DNA of 14,430 nt. Source: DASQTB01 sp035642095. GTDB lineage: Bacteria; Actinomycetota; UBA4738; CALAEC01. The DNA lies in NCBI GenBank assembly GCA_035642095.1, contig DASQTB010000092.1, positions 1 to 14,430 on the forward strand, given 5' to 3'. This document shows, in pieces, positions 7,697-13,987 of the stretch. The notes under the pieces were generated by a model, which saw only the letters and a program-made list of their open reading frames with translations, had not been told where the DNA came from and searched no databases. A program made the position numbers and the translations under genes. Numbering within the stretch: the stretch's first letter is position 1; every line of letters begins with the position of its first letter.

Positions 7697-8169
7697 CCCG
7701 CCGCCTCCTCCCGGGCCCGCAGGGCCTCGGCCGCGGCCGCCGCTGCGGGATCGGCCGGGATCCTGAGCCCCCCTCCCAGGCCGCGGGCGACCAGACGAGT
7801 CTCGTAGCCGAGGAGCCCGAGCGTGGCGGCGACCGCCGCGATCCCGAACACGACCGGAGAGAAGAACGCCGTCCGGTCGAGCAGGACCAGCACCCCCAGG
7901 ATGATCCCCATCCGGGCCACGAACCCGGTCACGGCCACGACCTGCAGCAGAACGATCGAGACCGCCGCGGCCCAGGCCAGCGACAGGCCGTGGACGGCGA
8001 AGTTCGCCACCACCACGACGACACCGAGGAGGGCCGACCAGCCGTCGTCCACGCCGCCGGCCACGGAGCCGGCGGCGAAGGCAAGGGGCGCGGCGATGGT
8101 CCCGGCGACAACGCCCCGACCGACCATGGCCCGCTCGGGGGCCGGGTGGTCAGTCATCGTCGCGTCCAT
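7693..8169 (-). CDS. atpI: AtpI-like ATP synthase subunit I
   Basis: This is a small, Ala/Val-rich membrane protein (158 aa) with about four hydrophobic stretches (17-38, 44-64, 66-97, 103-124). A conserved-looking Arg (R86) follows the third stretch and an Ala-rich polar tail closes the protein. Its place directly before atpB and its size fit ATP synthase protein I, which assists c-ring assembly and is known to be poorly conserved in sequence. The ATG at 8169 has an excellent ribosome-binding site (GGGAGG, 6 bases upstream), although this makes it overlap atpZ by 20 bases. A second ATG at 8157 has no such site. It overlaps atpB by 4 bases. The family call rests more on position and topology than on a sharp motif. 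Confidence 0.8.
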   Translation of the reverse strand: MDATMTDHPAPERAMVGRGVVAGTIAAPLAFAAGSVAGGVDDGWSALLGVVVVVANFAVHGLSLAWAAAVSIVLLQVVAVTGFVARMGIILGVLVLLDRTAFFSPVVFGIAAVAATLGLLGYETRLVARGLGGGLRIPADPAAAAAAEALRAREEAAG

Positions 8170-8380
8170 CGGAGTCCTCCCGGCCGTACCGCAGGTACAC
8201 CAGATAGATCCCGCCGGCGATCCCCACCAACAGGCCGATAGGTGTGAAAAGCGGATACGTCCCGGCCAGCCGATCGATGAGGTAGCCGATGCCGCCCCAC
8301 GCAGCCAGCCCAGCCAACAGGGTTCCGGTCACCACCCATGCCGTCCCGTACCCGCTCCACGCGTTGTCCGGGCCGGCCAT
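8150..8380 (-). CDS. atpZ: AtpZ-like small membrane protein, first gene of the atp operon
   Basis: This is a 76-residue protein with two membrane helices (about 13-35 and 43-63) joined by GYLIDRLAGTYPLFTPIGLL. That pattern (Gly-Tyr-x-x-Asp-Arg, short loop, Phe-Thr-x-x-Gly-x-x-x-Gly) is typical of the AtpZ/AtpI family of small proteins encoded ahead of bacterial atp operons, linked to c-ring assembly or Mg2+/Ca2+ handling. The tail is strongly acidic (EDSDGRDDD). The frame is open further upstream to 8533, but those residues are not membrane-like and would cross the predicted promoter and operator, so I take the ATG at 8380. No clear ribosome-binding site precedes it. A TAGAAT at 8396-8391 could give a nearly leaderless transcript. 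It overlaps atpI by 20 bases. Confidence 0.82.
   Translation of the reverse strand: MAGPDNAWSGYGTAWVVTGTLLAGLAAWGGIGYLIDRLAGTYPLFTPIGLLVGIAGGIYLVYLRYGREDSDGRDDD
8176..8181 (-). promoter_or_regulatory. ribosome-binding site of atpI
   Basis: GGGAGG on the minus strand stands 6 bases before the ATG at 8169 and lies inside the end of atpZ. It decides the atpI start in favour of 8169 over 8157. Confidence 0.65.
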
Positions 8381-8390
8381 GGGCCGCGAG

Positions 8391-8396
8391 ATTCTA
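8391..8396 (-). promoter_or_regulatory. candidate second -10 element close to atpZ
   Basis: Minus-strand TAGAAT (5 of 6 to TATAAT) ends 10 bases before the atpZ ATG. It would place transcription start about 4 bases from the start codon, which would explain the missing ribosome-binding site. No -35 element is visible, so it would need an activator. The inverted repeat at 8440-8457 would then be centred about 64 bases upstream of the start. Confidence 0.25.
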
Positions 8397-8419
8397 TCGA
8401 GGGGGGTGGTCGTGGGGCC

Positions 8420-8439
8420 AGTCGCGGCGTCCCGCGACT
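8420..8439 (-). other. perfect hairpin in the predicted atp operon leader
   Basis: On the minus strand AGTCGCGG (8439-8432) and CCGCGACT (8427-8420) form a perfect 8-bp stem with a 4-base GACG loop. It directly abuts the operator at 8440-8457 and would lie about 17-36 bases into the atp transcript if transcription starts near 8456. No T-run follows, so it is not a terminator. It may stabilise the 5' end of the mRNA. The hexamer TCGCGG of its first arm recurs at 8389-8384, just before the atpZ start codon. Confidence 0.6.
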
Positions 8440-8457
8440 TTGTGAAATGTTTCACAA
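8440..8457. promoter_or_regulatory. 18-base inverted repeat, probable Rex (or CRP-family) operator
   Basis: TTGTGAAATGTTTCACAA has perfect 8-base arms around a 2-base centre. It fits the Rex consensus TTGTGAA-N4-TTCACAA, recognised by the NADH/NAD+-sensing repressor that controls respiratory genes in Gram-positive bacteria. It also contains the CRP/GlxR core TGTGA-N6-TCACA. The full TTGTGAAA arms favour Rex. The site covers the predicted start of transcription of the atp operon, a repressor position. It is A+T-rich against very G+C-rich surroundings. Confidence 0.75.
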
Positions 8458-8462
8458 GCTCC

Positions 8463-8492
8463 ACTATACAGAGCGGCACAAACGGCCGGCAA
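8463..8492 (-). promoter_or_regulatory. predicted promoter of the atp operon
   Basis: On the minus strand, -35 TTGCCG (8492-8487, 4 of 6 to consensus) and -10 TATAGT (8468-8463, 5 of 6) are separated by 18 bases. The start would fall near 8456, at the edge of the inverted repeat 8440-8457, leaving a leader of about 76 bases before atpZ. Confidence 0.55.
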
Positions 8493-8535
8493 CCTTTCCT
8501 CCCGGTGACCTCGTGCGATACCGGCGACCCCAAAG

Positions 8536-8541
8536 TACGCT
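8536..8541 (+). promoter_or_regulatory. candidate -10 element for a leaderless potA transcript
   Basis: TACGCT (TANNNT type) lies 6 bases before the potA ATG at 8548, and no ribosome-binding site is present in front of that ATG. This spacing is typical of leaderless actinobacterial transcripts. No convincing -35 element is seen at the usual distance. A weaker alternative is TTGTGA (8440-8445) with TATACA (8465-8470), 19 bases apart, which would share the operator. Confidence 0.3.
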
Positions 8542-8547
8542 TGGGCC

Positions 8548-9672
8548 ATGGGGCCGGAGCGGGACGCGGACGTCCGCCTGGTCCGGGTGACCAAGCGTTT
8601 CGGGAACGTCCTGGCCGTCGACGGGATCTCGGTGGACATCGACCGGGGCGAGTTCTTCAGCCTGCTCGGGCCGTCCGGCTGCGGGAAGACCACCACGCTC
8701 CGGATGATCGGCGGCTTCGAGCAGCCGGACGACGGCCGGATCGAGCTGGGGGGCACCGACGTCGCCGCCCTTCCTCCGCATCGCCGTGACGTCAACACCG
8801 TGTTCCAGTCCTATGCCCTGTTCCCCCACCTGGGCGTGTTCGACAACGTGGCCTATGGGCTGCGTCGGAAGAGGGTACCCAAGGACGAGATCGGCGGCCG
8901 GGTCAGCCGGATCCTCCGCCTGGTCGACCTTCCCGGGTTCGAGGGCCGGCGGGTCAGCCAGCTCTCCGGTGGGCAGCAGCAGCGAGTGGCCCTGGCCCGG
9001 GCGCTCGTCAACGAGCCACAGGTCCTTCTCCTGGACGAGCCGCTGGGCGCGCTGGACCTCAAGCTCCGGAAGCAGATGCAGCTGTTCCTCAAGTCACTCC
9101 AGCACGAGATCGGGATCACCTTCATCTACGTCACCCACGACCAGGAGGAAGCGATGACGATGTCCGACCGCATCGCCGTGATGCGGGACGGACACGTCGA
9201 ACAGGTCGGGCCCCCGGAGATGGTCTACGAGCGCCCGGCCACGGAGTTCGTGGCCGGGTTCCTCGGGGCGTCGAACCTCCTCGACGGCACCGTCGGGCCG
9301 GCGGAGGGCGAGCATCACACCGTCGAGCTGACCTCCGGCGAGAAGGTCCGCGTCCCCTCGGCGGCCATGGACGGCGCCCGAGGCTCGATCCGCCTGGGGG
9401 TTCGACCGGAGAAGATCCGGATCGGATCACCAGGAGGTGGACCCGACCGAGACAACGCGATCGAGGGGAAGATCAGGGACGCGACATTCGTCGGGGTGAG
9501 CAACGTGTACACGGTCGAGACGAAGGACGGGCACATCATGACCGTGTACGCCCAGAACCTGGGCACATCGGGAGATCGACCGCCGGGGCCCGGCGAGGCG
9601 GTCACCCTGGCGTGGCATCCCGAGCACACCTTCGTCGTATCGACACAGGAGAGGAGGCGAAGCGATGCGTGA
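8548..9672 (+). CDS. potA: polyamine-type ABC transporter ATP-binding protein
   Basis: This is the cytoplasmic ATPase that powers import by the membrane pair encoded downstream. The nucleotide-binding domain is complete: Walker A GPSGCGKTT (41-49), Q-loop Q87, signature LSGGQQQR (139-146), Walker B VLLLDEP (159-165, catalytic E164), D-loop GALD (167-170) and switch His H197. Residues from about 240 to 365 form the C-terminal TOBE-type regulatory domain typical of the PotA/CysA/MalK class. The 374-residue length fits PotA. Assignment to polyamines rests on the PotD-, PotB- and PotC-like neighbours; the ATPase alone cannot distinguish iron, thiamine or phosphonate importers. It is divergent from the atp operon and its last 8 bases overlap potD. 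Confidence 0.92.
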   Translation: MGPERDADVRLVRVTKRFGNVLAVDGISVDIDRGEFFSLLGPSGCGKTTTLRMIGGFEQPDDGRIELGGTDVAALPPHRRDVNTVFQSYALFPHLGVFDNVAYGLRRKRVPKDEIGGRVSRILRLVDLPGFEGRRVSQLSGGQQQRVALARALVNEPQVLLLDEPLGALDLKLRKQMQLFLKSLQHEIGITFIYVTHDQEEAMTMSDRIAVMRDGHVEQVGPPEMVYERPATEFVAGFLGASNLLDGTVGPAEGEHHTVELTSGEKVRVPSAAMDGARGSIRLGVRPEKIRIGSPGGGPDRDNAIEGKIRDATFVGVSNVYTVETKDGHIMTVYAQNLGTSGDRPPGPGEAVTLAWHPEHTFVVSTQERRRSDA

Positions 9673-10894
9673 GCTGGACAGGCTGTTCCGCGGAATGGGA
9701 GAGCCGGTGTCGCGACGGGAGCTGCTCCGCCGCGCCGGCCGGGGATCGGTCTACCTGGGAGCCCTTGCGGTCCTGGCCGCCTGCGGCGTGGAGGCCCAGC
9801 AGGGGACGGGCGACCGACGGAAGCGACTGCCCGGAGAACCCGCCGGCGAGCTGGTCATGGCCAACTGGCCGATCTACATCGACCGGGACCCCACCGGCAG
9901 CCCGACCGTCAAGTCGTTCGAGGAGGCCACCGGCATCAACATGCGGTACGAGGTGGTCATCAACGACAACGAGGAGTTCTTCGCCACGCTCCGCGAGCCG
10001 CTGTCCCAGGGCCAGCCGACGGGGTGGGACATCATCGTGGTCACCGACTGGATGGTCGACAAGATGAACCGTCTCGGGTACCTGGAACAGCTTCATCACG
10101 AGGAGCTTCCGAACTTCGAGGCGAACGCGGACCCGAAGTTCGTGGACCCCTGGTACGACCCGGGGAACGGGCACAGCGTCCCGTGGGCCGCGGGGATCAC
10201 CGGCATCGGCTACGACGTGGAGCTCACCGGCCGCGATCTGACCAACTTCACAGATCTGTTCGACGACGCCTTCGCCGGTAGGGTCGGCATGTTCCTGGAG
10301 ATGCGGGACACCTTCGGGCTGGCCCTGGCCTCGATGGGGATCCCAGAGCCGGACGCCACGCTGGAGGACGTCCAGCAAGCCCAGCAGGTGCTGATCGAGA
10401 ACCGGAGCAAGATCAGGGGCTTCTACGGCAACGACTACGTCGACCAGCTGGCCACGGGCAACCTGGTGGCCAGCATGGCGTGGTCGGGCGACGTGTACTC
10501 GCTGTCCCTGGACAACCCCAACCTTCGGTTCGTGATCCCGGAGGGCGGGGCGATGCGGTGGACCGACAACATGGCCATCCCCGCAGGAGCCGAGCACCCG
10601 CTCGACGCCCACATGTTCATGAACCACGTGTACGACCCCCGGATCGCCACGAACATCACGGAGTGGGTGTGGTACGAGTCCCCGGTGGCCGGCGTCCGAG
10701 ACCAGATCATCGCGGATATGCAGGGTCCGAACGCCAAGAACCTGTCCTGCGCACCGTTCTGTAGAGACCTGGTGAACGATGGCTTCGTGTTCCCGAGCGA
10801 GGAAACGCTGGCCCAGACGATCCCCTACAAGCGGCTCGACGAAGAGGAGGAGCAGGCCTGGAACGATCTGTTCCAGCAGGTGGTGCAGGGATAG
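9665..10894 (+). CDS. potD: polyamine-type ABC transporter substrate-binding lipoprotein
   Basis: This is the extracellular solute-binding protein of the importer (409 aa), of the PotD/PotF type. The N-terminus has a twin-arginine motif SRRELL (16-21), a short hydrophobic stretch and a lipobox LAAC with C40 as lipidated residue, so it is probably exported by the Tat route and anchored to the membrane. The mature part begins with MANWPIYIDRD (65-75), followed by FEEATGINMRYEV and GWDIIVVTDWMVDKM, matching the first lobe of PotD-like proteins. A later WAAGITGIGYDVEL is also typical. The start ATG at 9665 overlaps the end of potA by 8 bases and has a purine-rich site (GAGGAGGCG) upstream. Putrescine or spermidine is the likeliest ligand; this is family inference. 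Confidence 0.9.
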   Translation: MRELDRLFRGMGEPVSRRELLRRAGRGSVYLGALAVLAACGVEAQQGTGDRRKRLPGEPAGELVMANWPIYIDRDPTGSPTVKSFEEATGINMRYEVVINDNEEFFATLREPLSQGQPTGWDIIVVTDWMVDKMNRLGYLEQLHHEELPNFEANADPKFVDPWYDPGNGHSVPWAAGITGIGYDVELTGRDLTNFTDLFDDAFAGRVGMFLEMRDTFGLALASMGIPEPDATLEDVQQAQQVLIENRSKIRGFYGNDYVDQLATGNLVASMAWSGDVYSLSLDNPNLRFVIPEGGAMRWTDNMAIPAGAEHPLDAHMFMNHVYDPRIATNITEWVWYESPVAGVRDQIIADMQGPNAKNLSCAPFCRDLVNDGFVFPSEETLAQTIPYKRLDEEEEQAWNDLFQQVVQG

Positions 10895-10995
10895 GGACCC
10901 CTCCGGCCCCGGCACCGACCGCCGCCCCCGCCCGCCGCCGGCGGCGCGTCCCCACGCCGTACCTCCTCCTGATCCCCGGCGGTCTATGGCTGATC
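10891..10995 (+). other. in-frame coding-like extension upstream of the first canonical potB start
   Basis: The potB frame stays open upstream of the GTG at 10996 back to a TAG at 10762-10764. Codons 10891-10995 encode a basic run of five arginines followed by VPTPYLLLIPGGLWLI. This is what the cytoplasmic N-terminus and first half of the first membrane helix of a PotB permease should look like. No ATG, GTG or TTG exists in this stretch. The codon at 10891 is ATA, overlapping the potD stop (ATAG). Possible readings are a rare ATA or CTG start, or a sequence error. Confidence 0.55.
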
Positions 10996-11781
10996 GTGTT
11001 CTACGTGGTTCCCACCGTGTCCATGCTGTCGATCTCGATGCAGGAGGGCTCGCTGGAACAGGGGTACCGTCTTACCTGGAACCTGGGTGTCTATCCCGAC
11101 GTCCTCCTCCGGAACGACGTCCAGATCCTCCGCTCGCTGTGGTACGGCCTGATCACCACGGTGGTCACCCTGCTCATCGCGTATCCGCTGGCCTACACGA
11201 TCGCCTTCCGGGGAGGGCGGTGGAAGAACGCCATTCTCTTCCTGGTCATCCTGCCCTTCTTCGTTTCCTTCATCATCCGGACCCTGGAGTGGAAGTTCGT
11301 CCTGTCCGACGAGGGGTTCGTGATCGGGACCCTCAAGGACCTGGGATGGGTAGGCCAGGGCTTCCACGTCCTGGGCGAGAACGTGGCCGTGCTCGGGGGA
11401 CTGACCTACAACTTCCTGCCGTTCATGGCCCTTCCCCTCTACGTGGCCCTCGAGCGGATGGACAAAAGCCTCCTCGACGCGGCCGGCGACCTGTATTCGA
11501 GTCGGGTCACGGCGTTCTTCCGGGTCACCTTTCCGCTGTCGCTACCCGGGGTCTTCGCCGGCTCCCTCCTGACCTTCATCCCCGCGGTGGGAGACTTCAT
11601 CAACGCCCAGCTGCTGGGCAGCCCGTCGACGACGATGATCGGCAACGTGATCCAGCGAGAGTACCTCCAGAACAACGACTACCCTGAGGCGGCGGCCCTG
11701 TCCTTCCTCCTGATGGTCGGCATCCTGGTCGGCGTGTTCTTGTACGCCCGCGCGCTGGGCACGGAGGAGCTGACCGGATGA
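10996..11781 (+). CDS. potB: polyamine-type ABC transporter permease (PotB-like), start uncertain
   Basis: This is the first membrane permease of the importer. From the GTG at 10996 the product has 261 residues. Hydrophobic helices lie at about 50-70, 78-94, 130-150, 186-206 and 234-250. The EAA loop that contacts the ATPase is LLDAAGDLYSSRVTAFFR with VTFPLSLPG (159-185). From this start the first helix is cut in half (FYVVPTVSMLSISM). Adding the open upstream stretch to 10891 gives 296 residues, the usual PotB size, and restores the helix and its positive N-terminus. I therefore give the first canonical start but believe the protein is longer. It overlaps potC by 4 bases (ATGA), a coupled arrangement. 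Confidence 0.88.
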   Translation: MFYVVPTVSMLSISMQEGSLEQGYRLTWNLGVYPDVLLRNDVQILRSLWYGLITTVVTLLIAYPLAYTIAFRGGRWKNAILFLVILPFFVSFIIRTLEWKFVLSDEGFVIGTLKDLGWVGQGFHVLGENVAVLGGLTYNFLPFMALPLYVALERMDKSLLDAAGDLYSSRVTAFFRVTFPLSLPGVFAGSLLTFIPAVGDFINAQLLGSPSTTMIGNVIQREYLQNNDYPEAAALSFLLMVGILVGVFLYARALGTEELTG

Positions 11782-12608
11782 GGCGGCGGGGGTGGGTGCT
11801 GCCCGTCTACACCACGATCGTGCTCCTCTACCTGTTCTTCCCCATCGCGGTGATGATGCTGTTCGGGTTCAACGACATCCGGGGCCGGTTCAACTTCACC
11901 TGGCAGGGGTTCACCCTCGAACACTGGCGGAACGTCTTCACCATCCCCGAACTGACCCTGGCCATCAAGAACTCCCTGCTTATCGCGGCCATCAGCACGG
12001 CCGTGGCCACGACGGTGGGAACGATGATCGCCCTGGCTCTGACCCGGTACCGGTTCCGGGGCCGGGGATCGACGAACATGTTCATCTTCCTGCCGATGGC
12101 CACGCCGGAGGTGGTACTCGGCGCCTCCCTGCTGTCGCTGTTCGTCACCGCCGGGGTGGGGCGTGGGTTGGTGACGATCCTCATCGCTCACATCATGTTC
12201 AACATCTCGTACGTGGTGGTCACCGTGAAGGCCCGGACCCAGGGCTTCAACCGGGAATGGGAGGAGGCGGCCAAGGACCTCGGGGCCTCACCGTGGACGG
12301 CGTTCCGGACGGTGACCTTCCCGCTGATCTTCCCCGGCGTGCTGGCCGCCGCGGTGCTGGCCTTCGCCCTGTCCGTGGACGACTACGTGATCACGCTGTT
12401 CAACGCGGGGGCGACCCTGACCTTCCCCCTGTGGGTGGTGGGGGCATCCCGGTTCGGAGTCCCGGCGGAGGTCAACGTGATGGGGACGCTGATCTTCGTG
12501 GTCGGAGCTGCCCTGGCGGTGGGCAGCGTGGCCATCCAGCGACGAAGCTACCGGGGAGCGCAGCCGGAGGAGTTGGCTCCCCGGGTGCCGTCCGCGGCGG
12601 CGGGATAG
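11778..12608 (+). CDS. potC: polyamine-type ABC transporter permease (PotC-like)
   Basis: This is the second membrane permease, forming the pore with PotB. It has 276 residues and about six hydrophobic helices, starting with VLPVYTTIVLLYLFFPIAVM (7-26). The EAA loop is EEAAKDLGASPWTAFRTVTF (162-181), followed by PLIFPGV. The segment FALSVDDYVITLF (about 195-207) is highly typical of PotC-type permeases. It starts with ATG inside the four-base overlap ATGA with potB and stops 8 bases before the aminotransferase. The C-terminal tail (QPEELAPRVPSAAAG) is polar and probably cytoplasmic. The family is certain; the substrate is inferred from the whole set. Confidence 0.93.
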   Translation: MRRRGWVLPVYTTIVLLYLFFPIAVMMLFGFNDIRGRFNFTWQGFTLEHWRNVFTIPELTLAIKNSLLIAAISTAVATTVGTMIALALTRYRFRGRGSTNMFIFLPMATPEVVLGASLLSLFVTAGVGRGLVTILIAHIMFNISYVVVTVKARTQGFNREWEEAAKDLGASPWTAFRTVTFPLIFPGVLAAAVLAFALSVDDYVITLFNAGATLTFPLWVVGASRFGVPAEVNVMGTLIFVVGAALAVGSVAIQRRSYRGAQPEELAPRVPSAAAG

Positions 12609-12616
12609 GAGCCGGG

Positions 12617-13975
12617 ATGACGGAGGATCCGATCACGGAGCGGGCCAAGCGGATCGCCGAGGAGGAGGCGACGGGCCTGCTGGAGCGCACGCCGGAGTCG
12701 GCCCGGCTGTTCGCCCGGGCGGCCAGGGTCATGCCGCTCGGGGTGGCGTCCTCGTTCCAGGCGGGTGACCCCTACCCGATCTACCTCCGAGAGGGGAAGG
12801 GGTCGAGCGTGTGGGATGTCGACGGCAACGAGTACGTCGACTTCCACGGCGGCTTCGGGACGATGGTCGTCGGCCACGCCCATCCGAAGGTCGTCGAGGC
12901 CGTCGAGCGCGCGGCCCGGACCGGGACGCACTTCGCGGTGACCACCGAGACGACGATCGCCCTCGCCGAGGAGCTGTGCCGCCGGTTTGACCTGGAGCAG
13001 GTCCGGTTCGCCAACTCTGGGACCGAGGCCACGATGGAGGCCATCCGCCTGGCCCGGGCGGCCACCGGTCGCGACGTGATCCTCAAGATCGAGGGCTCGT
13101 ACCACGGGCACCACGACGCCGTGATGTACTCGGTGGTACCCAACGCCGACGTGATCGGGGGGAGGGATGCGCCGGCGTCCACCCCGCTGTCTCGAGGGAT
13201 CCCCGCCGATACCGCCGGACACACCGCGGTGGTGGCGTTCAACGACGCCGACGCGCTGGGACGGCTGTTCGATCAACGGAGCGACGAGATCGCCTGCCTG
13301 ATCATGGAGCCGATCATGATGAACGTCGGCATCGTCACTCCCCAGCCGGGTTACCTGGAGCGGGTCAGGGAGCTGTGCGCCCGCCACGGCGTGGTCCTGA
13401 TCTTCGACGAGGTCAAGTCCGGGGCCACCGTGGCGTATGGCGGCGCCGGCGAGCGGTTCGGCGTGCGGCCGGACCTGGCCTGCTTCGCCAAGGCGGTGGG
13501 AGGCGGCTCGGCCCTGGCGGCCTTCGGGGGCCGGGGCGACCTGATGGCCGAGATCGGCCGGGGGGTGGCCCACATGGGGACGTTCAACGGGAACCCTCTG
13601 TCCGCGGCGGCCGGGCTGGCCGCCCTGACCGAGGTGCTGACCCCCGACGCCTACGAGTATCTGGGGAAGCTAGGCACGCTGATGGCCGAGGGATGCCAGC
13701 GGGCCATCGACGACAACCACATCCCCGCCCACGCCGTGGATCTCGGGGCCAAGGGATGCGTGTCGTACCGGAAGGAGCCGCTCCGGAGCTACCGCGACTT
13801 CCTGGAGTGCAACGCCGACCTGTTCGCCGCGTCGTGGCCGTGGATGGTGAACCGGGGCGTGTTCATGACGCCGGGCGACGAGGAGCAGTGGACGATCTCG
13901 GTCCAGCACTCCGAGAACGACATTAACCTGTACGTCGCCGCCTTCACGGAGTTCTGCCAGGCCCTGACCGCCTGA
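12617..13975 (+). CDS. class III PLP-dependent aminotransferase, GSA-aminomutase-like
   Basis: This is a fold-type I, class III aminotransferase of 452 residues. Visible elements are the cofactor phosphate-binding NSGTEATMEA (133-142), the ring-stacking region YHGHHDA (162-168), FDEVKSG (263-269) with D264 for the pyridine nitrogen, the Schiff-base lysine K292 in CFAKAVGGG, and GTFNGNPLSAAAG (321-333). Overall it resembles glutamate-1-semialdehyde aminomutase (HemL), but the HemL-typical DEVMTG and GTLSGNP are changed to DEVKSG and GTFNGNP, so a different substrate is likely. AGGAG at 12607-12611 lies 5 bases before the ATG. The frame is also open upstream through potC, which is only a shadow. 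Placed 8 bases after potC, it probably transaminates the imported amine or a product of it; the reaction is unproven. Confidence 0.88.
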   Translation: MTEDPITERAKRIAEEEATGLLERTPESARLFARAARVMPLGVASSFQAGDPYPIYLREGKGSSVWDVDGNEYVDFHGGFGTMVVGHAHPKVVEAVERAARTGTHFAVTTETTIALAEELCRRFDLEQVRFANSGTEATMEAIRLARAATGRDVILKIEGSYHGHHDAVMYSVVPNADVIGGRDAPASTPLSRGIPADTAGHTAVVAFNDADALGRLFDQRSDEIACLIMEPIMMNVGIVTPQPGYLERVRELCARHGVVLIFDEVKSGATVAYGGAGERFGVRPDLACFAKAVGGGSALAAFGGRGDLMAEIGRGVAHMGTFNGNPLSAAAGLAALTEVLTPDAYEYLGKLGTLMAEGCQRAIDDNHIPAHAVDLGAKGCVSYRKEPLRSYRDFLECNADLFAASWPWMVNRGVFMTPGDEEQWTISVQHSENDINLYVAAFTEFCQALTA

Positions 13976-13987
13976 CGGCCGACCGGG

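Noticed and set aside
6524..7807. A 427-codon open frame on the plus strand, opposite atpF, atpE and atpB
   Set aside because: The product is rich in His, Asp, Arg and Gln without structure, and the opposite strand encodes conserved membrane subunits.
8381..8533. Longer atpZ start at 8533
   Set aside because: The extra 51 residues are not membrane-like, and the start would lie upstream of the predicted promoter and operator.
11792..12616. Possible N-terminal extension of the aminotransferase, as its frame is open through potC
   Set aside because: The extension would be a potC shadow without homology. The ATG at 12617 has a good ribosome-binding site and gives a normal-sized enzyme.
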